DNA of 64,000 bases from Variovorax sp. CF079 (GTDB lineage: Bacteria; Pseudomonadota; Gammaproteobacteria; Burkholderiales; Burkholderiaceae_C). The notes beneath the pieces are model-generated. The model was not told where the DNA came from. It worked only from the letters and a program-made list of their open reading frames with translations, and did no database searches. The first letter of the stretch is position 1; each line of letters starts with the position of its first letter. Shown piece by piece: positions 36,006 through 43,959 of the stretch. The DNA lies in assembly GCF_900101545.1 (NCBI RefSeq), contig NZ_FMZU01000012.1:62001-126000 (forward strand), written 5' to 3'. Position numbers and translations under genes: made by a program.

Positions 36006-38252
36006 TCACGCCAGGTCGAAAGGCAACTGGCGCAGCGGCTTGCCGGTCAGTCGCGCAACGGCATTGGCGAACGCGGGGGCCAGCGGCGGCAGGCCGGGCT
36101 CGCCCATGCCGGTGGGCGGCTCAGCGCTGGGCACGATGTGGACATCGAACTCCGGCATGTGGGTGATGCGGGCCACGGTGAAATCGCCGAAATTGCTCTG
36201 CTGCACAACGCCCTCCTTCAATGTGATGGCGCCGCCGGGCAGGCACATCGACAGGCCCATGGCCGCCGCGCCCTGCACCTGCGCCTCCACGCTGCGCGGG
36301 TTCACAGCCAGGTTGCAGTGCACGCCGGCGGTGACCCGGTGCAGCACCGGCTGGCCGTCGCGCACAGAGGCTTCCGCCACGTAGGCCACCACGGACTTGA
36401 AGGACTCGTGTACTGCCACTCCCCAGGCTCGGCCGGCCGGCAGCTGCTTCTTGCCGTAGCCGCTCTGGTCCACCGCCAGTTGCAGCGCGGCGCGGTGCCG
36501 CGGGTGTTTGTCGCCGAACAGCTGCATCCGGTAGGCCACCGGGTCCTGCTGGGTGCTGCGGGCGATCTCGTCGATCAAGGTCTCCATCACGAAGGCGGTG
36601 TGGGTGGAACCCACGCTGCGCCACCACAGCACCGGCACGTTGAGCTTGGGGTGATGCACGGTCAGCCGCATCGGCAGCGCGTAGGGATCGCGCATGCCCT
36701 CCGTGGCCGTGGCGTCAATGCCGTTCTTCACCTGGAAGGGCTCGAACACCGAGCCCGTGGTGATGGACTGGCCGACGATGACGTGGTCCCAGGCCAGCAC
36801 TTTGCCGCGCTCGTCGAAGCCGATGCGTGCGCGGTGCAGGTGCATAGGGCGGTAGTAGCCGCCCTTGATGTCGTCCTCGCGGCTCCACAGCAGGCGCACC
36901 GGCACGTTCAGGCCGGCGGCACGCGCGGCCTTGGCGATCTCGCAGGCCTCGACCACGAAGTCGCTCGTGCTCGAGAAACGCCGGCCGAAGCCGCCGCCCG
37001 CCATCTGCACATGCACTGCCACCTGCTCGGGCTTGAGGCCCATCACGCGCGCGACCGCGGCAGCGTCCAGACCGGGGCATTGGGAGCCGGTCCACACCTC
37101 GGCGCGCCCTTCGGACAGCTTGACGGTGCAGTTCAGCGGCTCCATCGGCGCATGGGCCAGGTAGGGAAACACGAACTCGGCTTCCAGTTGCCGGGGCGCC
37201 GTGGCCAGCGGCGCCATGTCGGCGTCGAACTTGCGTGGACCGGGCCGAGCCGCCAGCTTGCGGTACTGGGCCAGTTGCTTTTCGCTGTCCACCTTCTCGA
37301 CGGCGGCCGTGTCCCACTGCAGCTTCAGCGCGTCGCGCCCCAGCTTGGCTGGCCAGTAGCCGTCGGCCACCACGGCCACGCCTTCGGCACCGCGATCCAG
37401 CGGCACGCGCAGCACGGCCTTCACGCCCTTGACGGCGCGCGCCGCGCTGTCGTCCACCGAGGCCAGGCGGGCGCCGAACACCGGCGGATGGGCCACGACC
37501 GCCGTGAGCTGGCCAGGGTGCTTGACGTCGATGCCGAAGTCCTGGCGCCCGCTGCTCTTGGCGCGCGCGTCCAGGCGCGTGGTGGGGCGGCCGATGAGGC
37601 GGAAGTCCTTGGGGTCCTTCAGCGTCACCTTCTCGGGCACCGGCAGGGCCATGGCAGCTTCGGCCAGCTCGCCGTAGCCCAGCCTGCGGCCACCCGGGCC
37701 GAGCACCGTGCCGGCCTGCGTGCGCAGCGTGGCCGCGTCGACGTTCCAGTGTGCCGCCGCCGCCGCCAGCAGCATGGCCCGGGCGCGCGCACCGAGCTCG
37801 CGGTACTGCGTGAAGCTGTTCTTGATCGAATTCGAGCCGCCGGTGATGTGAATGCCGAAGGCCGGGTCGAGGTAGGCGGCGTCGTTCGAGCCGTTGCGGC
37901 TGCGTACCAGGCGCCAGTCCGCATCCAGTTCCTCGGCCAGGATCATCGGCAAGCCGGTCTGCACACCCTGGCCGAACTCCAGCCGGTTGATGGTCACCGT
38001 GACCTCGCCGCTGGGGGCGATCTGAACGAAGGCCGAGGGCTGCTGCGTCGGCTTGAGGGCGCTGGCCGCCTGGCCGGCGCCGTTGGCCTGCGCCGTTGCC
38101 AGGTGAGGAAAGGCGCCGAGCGCCAGGCCGCCGGCACCGGCCAGCTTCAGGAAGCTGCGGCGAGGCAGCGTGGCGGCTTCGTCGGCCGGGCCTCCGGCCA
38201 TCAGGCGCTGCATGGCGCGTGGCAGTTCGCGATAGTCGATGTTGGGCAACAT
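36006..38252 (-). CDS. Molybdopterin-binding subunit of a periplasmic molybdenum hydroxylase
   Basis: A 748-residue catalytic subunit of the isoquinoline-1-oxidoreductase type. The N-terminal Tat signal is LPRRSFLKLAGAGGLALGAF (about residues 30-49), so the enzyme is probably exported. Cofactor segments [45 protein letters not shown] and WWRSVGSTHTAFVMETLIDE are present, and GMGEPGLPPLAPAFANAVARLTG carries the active-site Glu. ATG 38252 has a GGAGG ribosome site. It belongs to an operon with a [2Fe-2S] subunit, an SDR and a cytochrome c. It may oxidise aldehydes or N-heterocycles; the substrate is not readable. Confidence 0.88.
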   Translation of the reverse strand: MLPNIDYRELPRAMQRLMAGGPADEAATLPRRSFLKLAGAGGLALGAFPHLATAQANGAGQAASALKPTQQPSAFVQIAPSGEVTVTINRLEFGQGVQTGLPMILAEELDADWRLVRSRNGSNDAAYLDPAFGIHITGGSNSIKNSFTQYRELGARARAMLLAAAAAHWNVDAATLRTQAGTVLGPGGRRLGYGELAEAAMALPVPEKVTLKDPKDFRLIGRPTTRLDARAKSSGRQDFGIDVKHPGQLTAVVAHPPVFGARLASVDDSAARAVKGVKAVLRVPLDRGAEGVAVVADGYWPAKLGRDALKLQWDTAAVEKVDSEKQLAQYRKLAARPGPRKFDADMAPLATAPRQLEAEFVFPYLAHAPMEPLNCTVKLSEGRAEVWTGSQCPGLDAAAVARVMGLKPEQVAVHVQMAGGGFGRRFSSTSDFVVEACEIAKAARAAGLNVPVRLLWSREDDIKGGYYRPMHLHRARIGFDERGKVLAWDHVIVGQSITTGSVFEPFQVKNGIDATATEGMRDPYALPMRLTVHHPKLNVPVLWWRSVGSTHTAFVMETLIDEIARSTQQDPVAYRMQLFGDKHPRHRAALQLAVDQSGYGKKQLPAGRAWGVAVHESFKSVVAYVAEASVRDGQPVLHRVTAGVHCNLAVNPRSVEAQVQGAAAMGLSMCLPGGAITLKEGVVQQSNFGDFTVARITHMPEFDVHIVPSAEPPTGMGEPGLPPLAPAFANAVARLTGKPLRQLPFDLA

Positions 38253-38262
38253 GGCGCCTCCT

Positions 38263-38736
38263 TCAGGCGAGGGTTTTGGCGGCATCGGCCACCGCGGCGC
38301 GGATGCGGGCGTAGGTGCCGCAGCGGCAGATGTTGCCGGCCATGGCCGAATCGATCTCCGCAGCGCTGGGCTGCTTGCCCCGAGGCAGCGATTTGAGGAA
38401 GGCCGTCGCGCTCATGATCTGGCCGCTCTGGCAGTAGCCGCACTGCGCCACGTCGTGCTTGACCCATGCGGCGTGTACCGCCGCACCGACCCGGTCGCTG
38501 CCATCGGTCGCGGCTTCGATGGTGGTGATCTTCTTGCCCTCGGCGGCGGAAATGGGCGTGACGCACGACCGGATGGCCTGGCCGTCCAGATGCACGGTGC
38601 AGGCGCCGCACAGCGCGGCGCCGCAACCGAACTTGGTGCCGGTCATGCCCAGCGTGTCGCGCAGGGCCCAGAGGATGGGGGTGCCGGGGTCGGCGTCGAC
38701 CGTGCGCTCACGGCCGTTGATGTTGAGCGCGCTCAT
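38263..38736 (-). CDS. [2Fe-2S] subunit of the molybdenum hydroxylase
   Basis: A 157-residue partner of the next gene product. It holds the two cluster motifs [21 protein letters not shown] and [15 protein letters not shown]...[13 protein letters not shown]. It lacks a Tat signal and probably rides with the large subunit across the membrane, as known for this class. ATG 38736 overlaps the SDR stop (ATGA) and the large-subunit start lies 10 bp downstream, so the three are coupled. Confidence 0.9.
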   Translation of the reverse strand: MSALNINGRERTVDADPGTPILWALRDTLGMTGTKFGCGAALCGACTVHLDGQAIRSCVTPISAAEGKKITTIEAATDGSDRVGAAVHAAWVKHDVAQCGYCQSGQIMSATAFLKSLPRGKQPSAAEIDSAMAGNICRCGTYARIRAAVADAAKTLA

Positions 38737-39575
38737 CGGAAGCTCCCGTCGGTCGACGTGGAAAGGTCCTCGAGGGCGTGCACTGCCTTCAGTCGAGCCT
38801 CCACGGCCGGCGCAACCACTGCTATCGCGTCGCTCCCCGCCACGAACAACCGCGGCGGAATCGCCATGCCCGAGAGCTTCACCAGGACTTGGCCGAGCTT
38901 CTCGGGATCGCCCGGCTGCTGGCCAGCGTAGGGGGACCACATCTCCTGGGCGCCTTGCTCCGCGGCAGCGTAGTCGTCGATGCGGCCGCTCGGCCATTTG
39001 ACATTGGCCGCGTCCAGCAGGTCCGTGCGGAAGAAGCCCGGCTCTACAGCCGTGACCTTGATCCCGAACTTCTCGACTTCCTCGGCCACCGCAAGTGAAA
39101 GGCCCTCGACGGCGAACTTGCTCGCGCCGTATGCGCTGCAGTGCTTCAGCCCGACAACGCCGGCAACGGAACTCATGTTGATGATGTGACCGGAGCGCTG
39201 CTTGCGCATGACCGGCAGCGCTGCCCGCATCACGTTGCTCACGCCCCAGAAATTGGTTGCGAACTGGCGCTCGATGTCTTGCGTGCTCAGCTCCTCGAAG
39301 TTGCCAAGCAGGCTGTAGCCGGCATTGTTCAGCACCACGTCGATGCGGCCGAACCTTTTCACCGCCTGGTCGACGGCAGTCGTTGCTTGCGCCTCATCGG
39401 AGACGTCCAGCTGGAGAATCTCCAGGTCGTCGCTCGCAACGTCGCGCGGGGCATTGCGCAGTTTCTGCATGTTCCTGCCGGTGGCGACGACGCGATCACC
39501 GGCCGTCAATGCGGCCTTGACAGTGCCGGCACCGATACCGCTTCCCGCACCGGTGATGAACCAGACTTTGCGCAT
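38733..39575 (-). CDS. Short-chain dehydrogenase/reductase
   Basis: A 280-residue oxidoreductase. Cofactor motif [16 protein letters not shown] is at about residues 8-23, NNAGYSLLG follows, and the catalytic set is [21 protein letters not shown] with Ser, Tyr and Lys intact. [11 protein letters not shown] is the typical turn after the active site. In this operon it may turn an alcohol into the aldehyde oxidised by the molybdenum enzyme, or reduce a product; this is inferred from context. The start ATG 39575 is preceded by AAGGAA. Confidence 0.88.
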   Translation of the reverse strand: MRKVWFITGAGSGIGAGTVKAALTAGDRVVATGRNMQKLRNAPRDVASDDLEILQLDVSDEAQATTAVDQAVKRFGRIDVVLNNAGYSLLGNFEELSTQDIERQFATNFWGVSNVMRAALPVMRKQRSGHIINMSSVAGVVGLKHCSAYGASKFAVEGLSLAVAEEVEKFGIKVTAVEPGFFRTDLLDAANVKWPSGRIDDYAAAEQGAQEMWSPYAGQQPGDPEKLGQVLVKLSGMAIPPRLFVAGSDAIAVVAPAVEARLKAVHALEDLSTSTDGSFR

Positions 39576-39591
39576 GATGGGTTCCTTGTGA

Positions 39592-39969
39592 TTACTTGGC
39601 GCCGTCGAGCGCCCATTGCGCAAGCGACTGCAGATCGGCATCGGGGATCTGGGCTTGCGCCGGCATGGGCATCGCGCCCCACTTTCCCGAGCTGCCGGCC
39701 TTGATGCTTGCAGCCAGCTGTGCGGCAGTTCCTTTTCCCTCGCCATACCGTGCCCCGATGTCTTTCCAGGATGGGCCAACCGCTTTGGCCGTGGGCTGGT
39801 GGCATGCGACGCACGCGTACTTCTGCGCCAGTGCCTGGCTGGCCACTGCGCGGGTCGGCCACGCGACGCTCACACAGATACCCAGAACCACAACGAGAGA
39901 GGCCGCCAAGGAGCCGTGGGTGGCCGTGCCGTGGTCAGTGCTGCGTTGCTGTTTCCAGTCTTGTGTCAT
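39592..39969 (-). CDS. Class I cytochrome c
   Basis: A 125-residue single-heme protein with an N-terminal membrane anchor or signal (SLAASLVVVLGICVSVAWPTRAVASQ). The heme site is CVACH (residues 53-57) and the distal methionine is in AMPMPAQAQIPDADLQSLAQWAL, like cytochrome c551. It is the first gene of the operon and is the likely electron acceptor of the periplasmic molybdenum hydroxylase, since no FAD subunit is present. It is divergent from the LysR gene. Confidence 0.88.
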   Translation of the reverse strand: MTQDWKQQRSTDHGTATHGSLAASLVVVLGICVSVAWPTRAVASQALAQKYACVACHQPTAKAVGPSWKDIGARYGEGKGTAAQLAASIKAGSSGKWGAMPMPAQAQIPDADLQSLAQWALDGAK

Positions 39970-40049
39970 TTCTCTTTCATCCTCTATGGGGTGGGTCGAC
40001 TCTAGGAGCTGGCATAAAAAAGAAAAAGTGGTCAATGCTGAATGCCTTG

Positions 40050-40064
40050 TGAAGCTAAGCTTCA
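40050..40064. promoter_or_regulatory. 15 bp palindrome upstream of lysR-type gene
   Basis: TGAAGCT-A-AGCTTCA is a perfect palindrome ending four bases before the LysR start. It fits the T-N11-A core expected for LysR sites and lies in the 99 bp divergent region with the cytochrome c operon. Likely autoregulatory operator; function inferred. Confidence 0.45.
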
Positions 40065-40068
40065 AGGT

Positions 40069-41022
40069 ATGAAACTCAGCCAACTGGATGGATTGATGGC
40101 GTTCTGGAAAGTGGCAGAACATCGCGGGTTCACCGCTGCTGCTGCGGACCTGGAGGTATCACCTTCTGCCCTGAGCCAGGCTATCCGGCAGCTGGAGACA
40201 CGGTTGGGCGTGCGCCTGCTGAATCGGACCACGCGAAGCGTCAGCCTGACTGAAGCCGGCCATGCCTACCTCGCCCGCATCGGCCCCGCCCTCGGTCAAG
40301 TCATCGATGCGGGGGAGGAACTGCACGTCCTTCAGGGGCGGCCTGCCGGCACATTGCGCCTGAACGCCGCGCGGATTTCCACCGCGCTGGTCCTGCAACC
40401 CATACTGGCCGGCTTCCTCCAAGAGCACCCCTACGTTCAGCTTGAACTCACCAACGATGAGGGCTTCGTAGACATCGTCGAGAAAGGTTTCGACGCTGGA
40501 ATCCGTTTTGGCGAGAGCATCCACCGGGACATGGTCGCAGTGCCCATCGGCGGACCGGTCGCCGTCGCGGTGGTTGCGTCACCGGAGTACCTGCGGCGGA
40601 TTCCCGCGCCTCGTCATCCGGATGACCTTGTGCGGCACAACTGCGTGCGCTTTCGCTTTGCGGCCACAGGTGCAATCTACAAATGGGAATTCGAGGTGGA
40701 CGGTCGCCCGGTGGACTACGAGATCACGGGCAACCTCACCATCAGTGACACGATGTTCGGCCTGGAAGCTGCGCTCGAAGGCGTCGGATTGGCCTACACC
40801 TTCGAGCAGCTGGCGCGGCCCTACATCCGAGCCAAGCGCCTGAAGCGCGTATTGACTTCGTTCTCGCCGACGTTCCCTGGCTTTTACCTGTACTACCCCA
40901 GCAGGCACGACCAGCCTTCGAAACTGAAGGCGCTGATCGAGTACGTCAGCCGGCGCATGTCCTGCACGGAACACAATCGTGCCGCGCTCAAGGCGGCATT
41001 GAGCATGCAGCGCGCGCACTAA
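40069..41022 (+). CDS. LysR-family transcriptional regulator
   Basis: A 317-residue regulator. The helix-turn-helix is in the first 60 residues (LDGLMAFWKVAEHRGFTAAAADLEVSPSALSQAIRQLETRLGVRLLNRTTRSVSLTEAG). The effector domain follows (GTLRLNAARISTALVLQPILAGFLQEHPYVQLELTND). ATG 40069 follows AAGG. It is divergent from the cytochrome c/SDR/molybdenum hydroxylase operon and probably controls it with the enzyme's substrate as inducer (inference). Similar LysR proteins regulate SDR genes. Confidence 0.9.
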   Translation: MKLSQLDGLMAFWKVAEHRGFTAAAADLEVSPSALSQAIRQLETRLGVRLLNRTTRSVSLTEAGHAYLARIGPALGQVIDAGEELHVLQGRPAGTLRLNAARISTALVLQPILAGFLQEHPYVQLELTNDEGFVDIVEKGFDAGIRFGESIHRDMVAVPIGGPVAVAVVASPEYLRRIPAPRHPDDLVRHNCVRFRFAATGAIYKWEFEVDGRPVDYEITGNLTISDTMFGLEAALEGVGLAYTFEQLARPYIRAKRLKRVLTSFSPTFPGFYLYYPSRHDQPSKLKALIEYVSRRMSCTEHNRAALKAALSMQRAH

Positions 41023-41101
41023 CTCGACCAAGTTGCCGGCGTCGGCAAAGGCGAGCGCCCGGCTCAGCTGCTGCGCCGGTTGAAGCGGTGGTGGGGTGGA
41101 C

Positions 41102-41159
41102 TCGCCTAACTCTCGCCTAACTCTTCGCTAACGATCGGCTCAATCTGCCTGCCTAGAGT
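41102..41159 (+). promoter_or_regulatory. Response-regulator-type promoter with three CTAAC repeats
   Basis: Three copies of CTAAC end at 41110, 41121 and 41132, an exact 11 bp period; the first two lie in the identical 9-mer TCGCCTAAC. A decayed fourth unit (CTCAA, 41139-41143) stands exactly 10 bp before TAGAGT (41154-41159), the likely -10. This is the tandem-site layout of OmpR/PhoB/PmrA-class activators. The secreted-protein gene begins 77 bp further, behind a leader containing GCATGTCGCATGCGGCGCGA. The rest of the 41023-41236 gap holds no gene. Confidence 0.55.
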
Positions 41160-41236
41160 GAAGCCCAGGTCAGCCGCGATGCATGTCGCATGCGGCGCGA
41201 GACCTGCCGGTCATCCCAGTCTTGGAGTTCATCACC

Positions 41237-41608
41237 ATGCAAGCAGCCTCCCTGAAGTTTCTCGCCGTCACCACTTTCAGCGCCCTTGCCGCGCTGGGCT
41301 CGGTCGCCGCCCAGGCCGAAAGCTATGACGGCGTGCACAGCCACGTGTCGGCCCTGAGCCGCGCCGATGTGGACGCGGAAGCGGTTCGCAGCGCCGTCGC
41401 GCCCAATCAGAACGTGGTGCGCGGCTCGCGCGGCGCGGAACCCTTCAAGGCGGTCGCCGACCGTTCCGCCGTGGCCCAGGAAGCGATGCGCGCAGCCTAC
41501 GCGCCGGACCAGAACGTGTCCTCCGGTTCGCGCGTGAACAGCAAGGTGATCTCGACGATGCGCAATCCGATGGACCAGCGCACCGCGGCCGGCGCGAGCA
41601 GGCTCTGA
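41237..41608 (+). CDS. Small secreted protein with an internal repeat
   Basis: A 123-residue protein with a signal peptide (MQAASLKFLAVTTFSALAAL then GSVAAQA). The mature part has two similar units: EAVRSAVAPNQNVVRGSR and EAMRAAYAPDQNVSSGSR, spaced by about 38 residues. No cysteines, membrane segment or known domain is evident. A related duplicated design occurs in the protein at 43096-43425, which has a similar promoter and leader. The start is ATG 41237; an in-frame ATG at 41183 would precede the signal peptide. It is followed directly by a metallo-beta-lactamase lipoprotein. Function unknown. Confidence 0.7.
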   Translation: MQAASLKFLAVTTFSALAALGSVAAQAESYDGVHSHVSALSRADVDAEAVRSAVAPNQNVVRGSRGAEPFKAVADRSAVAQEAMRAAYAPDQNVSSGSRVNSKVISTMRNPMDQRTAAGASRL

Positions 41609-42703
41609 TTGGCGCCGCCCGTCCACCGAACGCGGCCGCTTGCGGCCGCGCTGCTTTTCATTCTGATTGCCTTCATGACCACTCTCGGATTGAGCGCCTG
41701 CGGGACCGCCCGCTATCCCGAATCGCCGCAGTTCCGCGACGGCAGTTTTCGCAATCCCGTGACGCCCCAGACCGTCGGCTGGCGCGAGATGCCCAGGGTC
41801 CTCTGGCGCTTCATGTTCGACAAGCCGGCCGAGGCCTCGCCTGCCGCGCCCTTGCCCGTGGCCAGCCTCACGCGCGAGCAGCTGCTGGCCGCGCCTGACC
41901 AGACGCTGGTGCGCCTCGGGCACTCGACCGTGCTCATGAAGCTGCAAGGCGCCTTCTGGTTGACCGACCCCGTGTTCTCCGAGCGCGCCTCGCCGGTGCA
42001 GTGGGCCGGGCCGAAGCGCTTTCATGCGCCGCCGATTTCGATCGACGGGCTGCCGCCGATCAGGGGCGTGGTGCTGTCGCACGACCACTACGACCATCTG
42101 GACCGTGCCGCGATCCTGCAGCTGGCGGCAAGAGTCGATCACTTCCTGGCGCCGCTGGGCGTCGGCGACCTGCTCGTCGAATGGGGCGTGGATCCGGCCA
42201 AGGTCCGGCAGCTGGACTGGTGGCAATCCACCACGGTGGACGGCATCCGCTTCGTCGCGACGCCGGCGCAGCATTTCTCGGGGCGCAGCCTGTTCAGCGA
42301 CAACCCCACGCTGTGGGCCTCGTGGGTCATCCAGTCGGAATCGTTCAGGCTCTTCTTCAGCGGCGACACCGGCTACTTCGACGGCTTCAAGGCGATCGGC
42401 GAGAAGTACGGGCCCTTCGACGTCACGCTGATCGAGTGCGGCGCCTACGACCGCCAATGGTCCGGCGTCCACATGCAACCCGAAGAGACTTTGCAGGCCC
42501 ATCTGGACTTGCGCGGCAAGCGCCTGCTGCCGGTGCACAACGGCACCTTCGATCTGGCGCTGCACGACTGGCACGACCCGCTGGCGCGCATCACCACCCT
42601 CGCCGCGGCGCGCGGCGTGGACCTGATGACACCCCAGATCGGGCAGGCGGTCGACATGAAGGCGCCGTCGGCGGTGACCGCCTGGTGGGCGCGGGCCGAC
42701 TGA
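41609..42703 (+). CDS. Lipoprotein metallo-beta-lactamase-fold hydrolase (NAPE-PLD/UlaG-like)
   Basis: A 364-residue protein that begins with TTG right after the previous stop. A lipobox at SAC31 follows a hydrophobic stretch (PLAAALLFILIAFMTTLGL), suggesting membrane anchoring outside the cytoplasm. The MBL core has LGHSTVLMKL, SHDHYDHLD (HxHxDH), PAQHFSGR and FSGDTGYFDGF, close to N-acyl-phosphatidylethanolamine-hydrolysing phospholipase D-like enzymes. It may cleave lipid-derived or lactone substrates at the envelope. An internal ATG at 41675 would lose the signal peptide, so TTG is preferred. Confidence 0.82.
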   Translation: MAPPVHRTRPLAAALLFILIAFMTTLGLSACGTARYPESPQFRDGSFRNPVTPQTVGWREMPRVLWRFMFDKPAEASPAAPLPVASLTREQLLAAPDQTLVRLGHSTVLMKLQGAFWLTDPVFSERASPVQWAGPKRFHAPPISIDGLPPIRGVVLSHDHYDHLDRAAILQLAARVDHFLAPLGVGDLLVEWGVDPAKVRQLDWWQSTTVDGIRFVATPAQHFSGRSLFSDNPTLWASWVIQSESFRLFFSGDTGYFDGFKAIGEKYGPFDVTLIECGAYDRQWSGVHMQPEETLQAHLDLRGKRLLPVHNGTFDLALHDWHDPLARITTLAAARGVDLMTPQIGQAVDMKAPSAVTAWWARAD

Positions 42704-42722
42704 GGACACGAGAAGCCAAGCC

Positions 42723-43019
42723 ATGTCGCAAGCGAACTGGGATCGCAGCACGATCGGCCGCGCGGGCCGTTTCGAAGGCAAGCTGATCGTCGTGGCCGGC
42801 GCCGCCTCGGGCATCGGCCGCGCCGTGGGGGCCGCTTTCGCGGTCGAAGGCGGCCGCGTGCTCTTCTGTCGCCGTGGCGAAGCGCTGGGCCCCGAGGTCG
42901 AGGCCGCCATCCGGGCGGCCGGCGGCGAGGCGCTCTGCGTGCGCGCCGACATGCTGAGGGAAGAAGAGCTCAAGGCCTTCGTCGAGCGAGGTCAGCTTGT
43001 CCTAAGCGTGGCTTCCTAG
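42723..43019 (+). pseudogene. Truncated short-chain dehydrogenase (5' remnant)
   Basis: 98 residues that begin as a normal SDR: FEGKLIVVAGAASGIGRAVGAAFAVEGGRVLFCRRGEALGPEVEAAIRAAGGEALCVRADMLREEELKAFVE. The cofactor-binding glycine motif is present, but the NNAG, Ser-Tyr-Lys and C-terminal parts are missing. The frame then reads RGQLVLSVAS and stops inside what looks like the promoter of the next gene. A deletion that fused the start of an SDR gene to a promoter segment explains this best. Not expected to be active. Confidence 0.7.
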
Positions 43020-43022
43020 AGT
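43002..43022 (+). promoter_or_regulatory. Promoter with CTAAG half-site and TAGAGT -10
   Basis: CTAAG (43002-43006) lies exactly 10 bp before TAGAGT (43017-43022), the same spacing and -10 sequence as at 41102-41159. The position 11 bp upstream (GTCAG) is only a poor repeat. The start of the secreted-protein gene is 73 bp downstream, behind a leader (GCATGTCGCGCCGCGGCGCGA) resembling the one at 41237. The truncated SDR frame ends in this element. Confidence 0.4.
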
Positions 43023-43095
43023 CCTCGATGGACGATCCGTCGCGGCGCATGTCGCGCCGCGGCGCGATCGGCCCATCCTTGTCGAGGAGACAACC

Positions 43096-43425
43096 ATGCA
43101 TGCTTCCACACGCTGGATGGCGCTCGCCGCGCTCGCATCCTTCGGCGCTGCATTCGCGCAGGCGCAGGAGATCACCGACGGCTCCGACTACCACCCGCTC
43201 ATGATGAACTCGCCGCCGAGCGCCGAGGTGCAGGCCGGCGCGGTGGCGGCCGCGCATCCGGCCGGCACCGAGGTCGAGGGCCAGTCGACGGCTGCGCCGG
43301 CGATGAGCTCCAAGGTGTCCGAGACCGAGGTCTATGCCGGCGCGCTCGCCGCTTCCCATGCGAGCGGCACCGAGCTGCCGGGCCGGTCGACCTCGCCGAT
43401 GCCGCCCTCGGGCAGCAGCCACTGA
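43096..43425 (+). CDS. Small secreted protein with duplicated motif
   Basis: A 109-residue protein with a signal peptide (MHASTRWMALAALASFGAAF then AQAQ). The mature part repeats one unit: EVQAGAVAAAHPAGTEVEGQS and EVYAGALAASHASGTELPGRS, each followed by a T and a proline-rich linker. It has no cysteine or known domain. It shares design, promoter layout and leader sequence with the protein at 41237-41608, so they look like paralogues. ATG 43096 follows GAGGAGA. Convergent with the small gene at 43432. Function unknown. Confidence 0.65.
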   Translation: MHASTRWMALAALASFGAAFAQAQEITDGSDYHPLMMNSPPSAEVQAGAVAAAHPAGTEVEGQSTAAPAMSSKVSETEVYAGALAASHASGTELPGRSTSPMPPSGSSH

Positions 43426-43431
43426 GCCCGC

Positions 43432-43719
43432 TCAGAGGCCGTGAACCAGCAACAGGCCCTGCGGCGGCGTCGGAATCCTCAGCGTTGTCTCGCCGACGCG
43501 GTGGAACCGGTATTCGCGGCCGTTGAGCATCACGCTGGGCCTGTTGGTCCAGACGCGGTACTCGTACCCGTCCGTCACCGGCGTCACCTGCAGCACGCGG
43601 AACACGGGCGGAATGATCACCGTGAAGTTCAGGCCTCCGGTCGCGCTGTTCACGCCGAGCGTGGTCTCGGCTGTGCAGGCCAGCGGCAGCAGCAGCAGGG
43701 CGGTGAGGGCGCTTTTCAT
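43432..43719 (-). CDS. Small secreted protein next to the fibre-like locus
   Basis: A 95-residue protein with a signal peptide (MKSALTALLLLPLACTA) and a beta-rich mature part: LNFTVIIPPVFRVLQVTPVTDGYEYRVW, then PSVMLNGREYRFHRVGETTLRIPTPPQGLLLVHGL. The LNFTVIIPPVFRVLQV segment resembles the LDFKVVVPKVLFLQVG start of the pilin-like protein at 48116-48757. It is on the same strand, 240 bp downstream of the outer-membrane barrel gene; that gap shows no gene. It may be a minor subunit or adaptor of the locus. ATG 43719 was chosen over 43794 because the signal peptide starts there. Confidence 0.6.
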   Translation of the reverse strand: MKSALTALLLLPLACTAETTLGVNSATGGLNFTVIIPPVFRVLQVTPVTDGYEYRVWTNRPSVMLNGREYRFHRVGETTLRIPTPPQGLLLVHGL

Positions 43720-43959
43720 GCAAACCCCCTTTGAGAACGCGCTTCCGTACATATGGCGGCACCCAAGAAAAAACAGGACAGGCAGGCGTCGCATCGACGA
43801 CCGGTCCTTTGGATATCGGCGGAGTCACGGAAAAATGAAGGGTCGGCGGGATCCGTGGCCTCCGTTGCCGGCCAGTAAATACCCTGCCGCGGCGCAGCGC
43901 AACCGACTTAAGTCGTAGGACGCGTGCGCAACGCGCCGCCGCGAGACAAAGGCCGCGCT

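Noticed and set aside
42997..43022. TTGTCC/TAGAGT as a sigma-70 promoter
   Set aside because: The spacer would be 14 bp, too short for a normal -35/-10 pair; the activator-type reading fits better.
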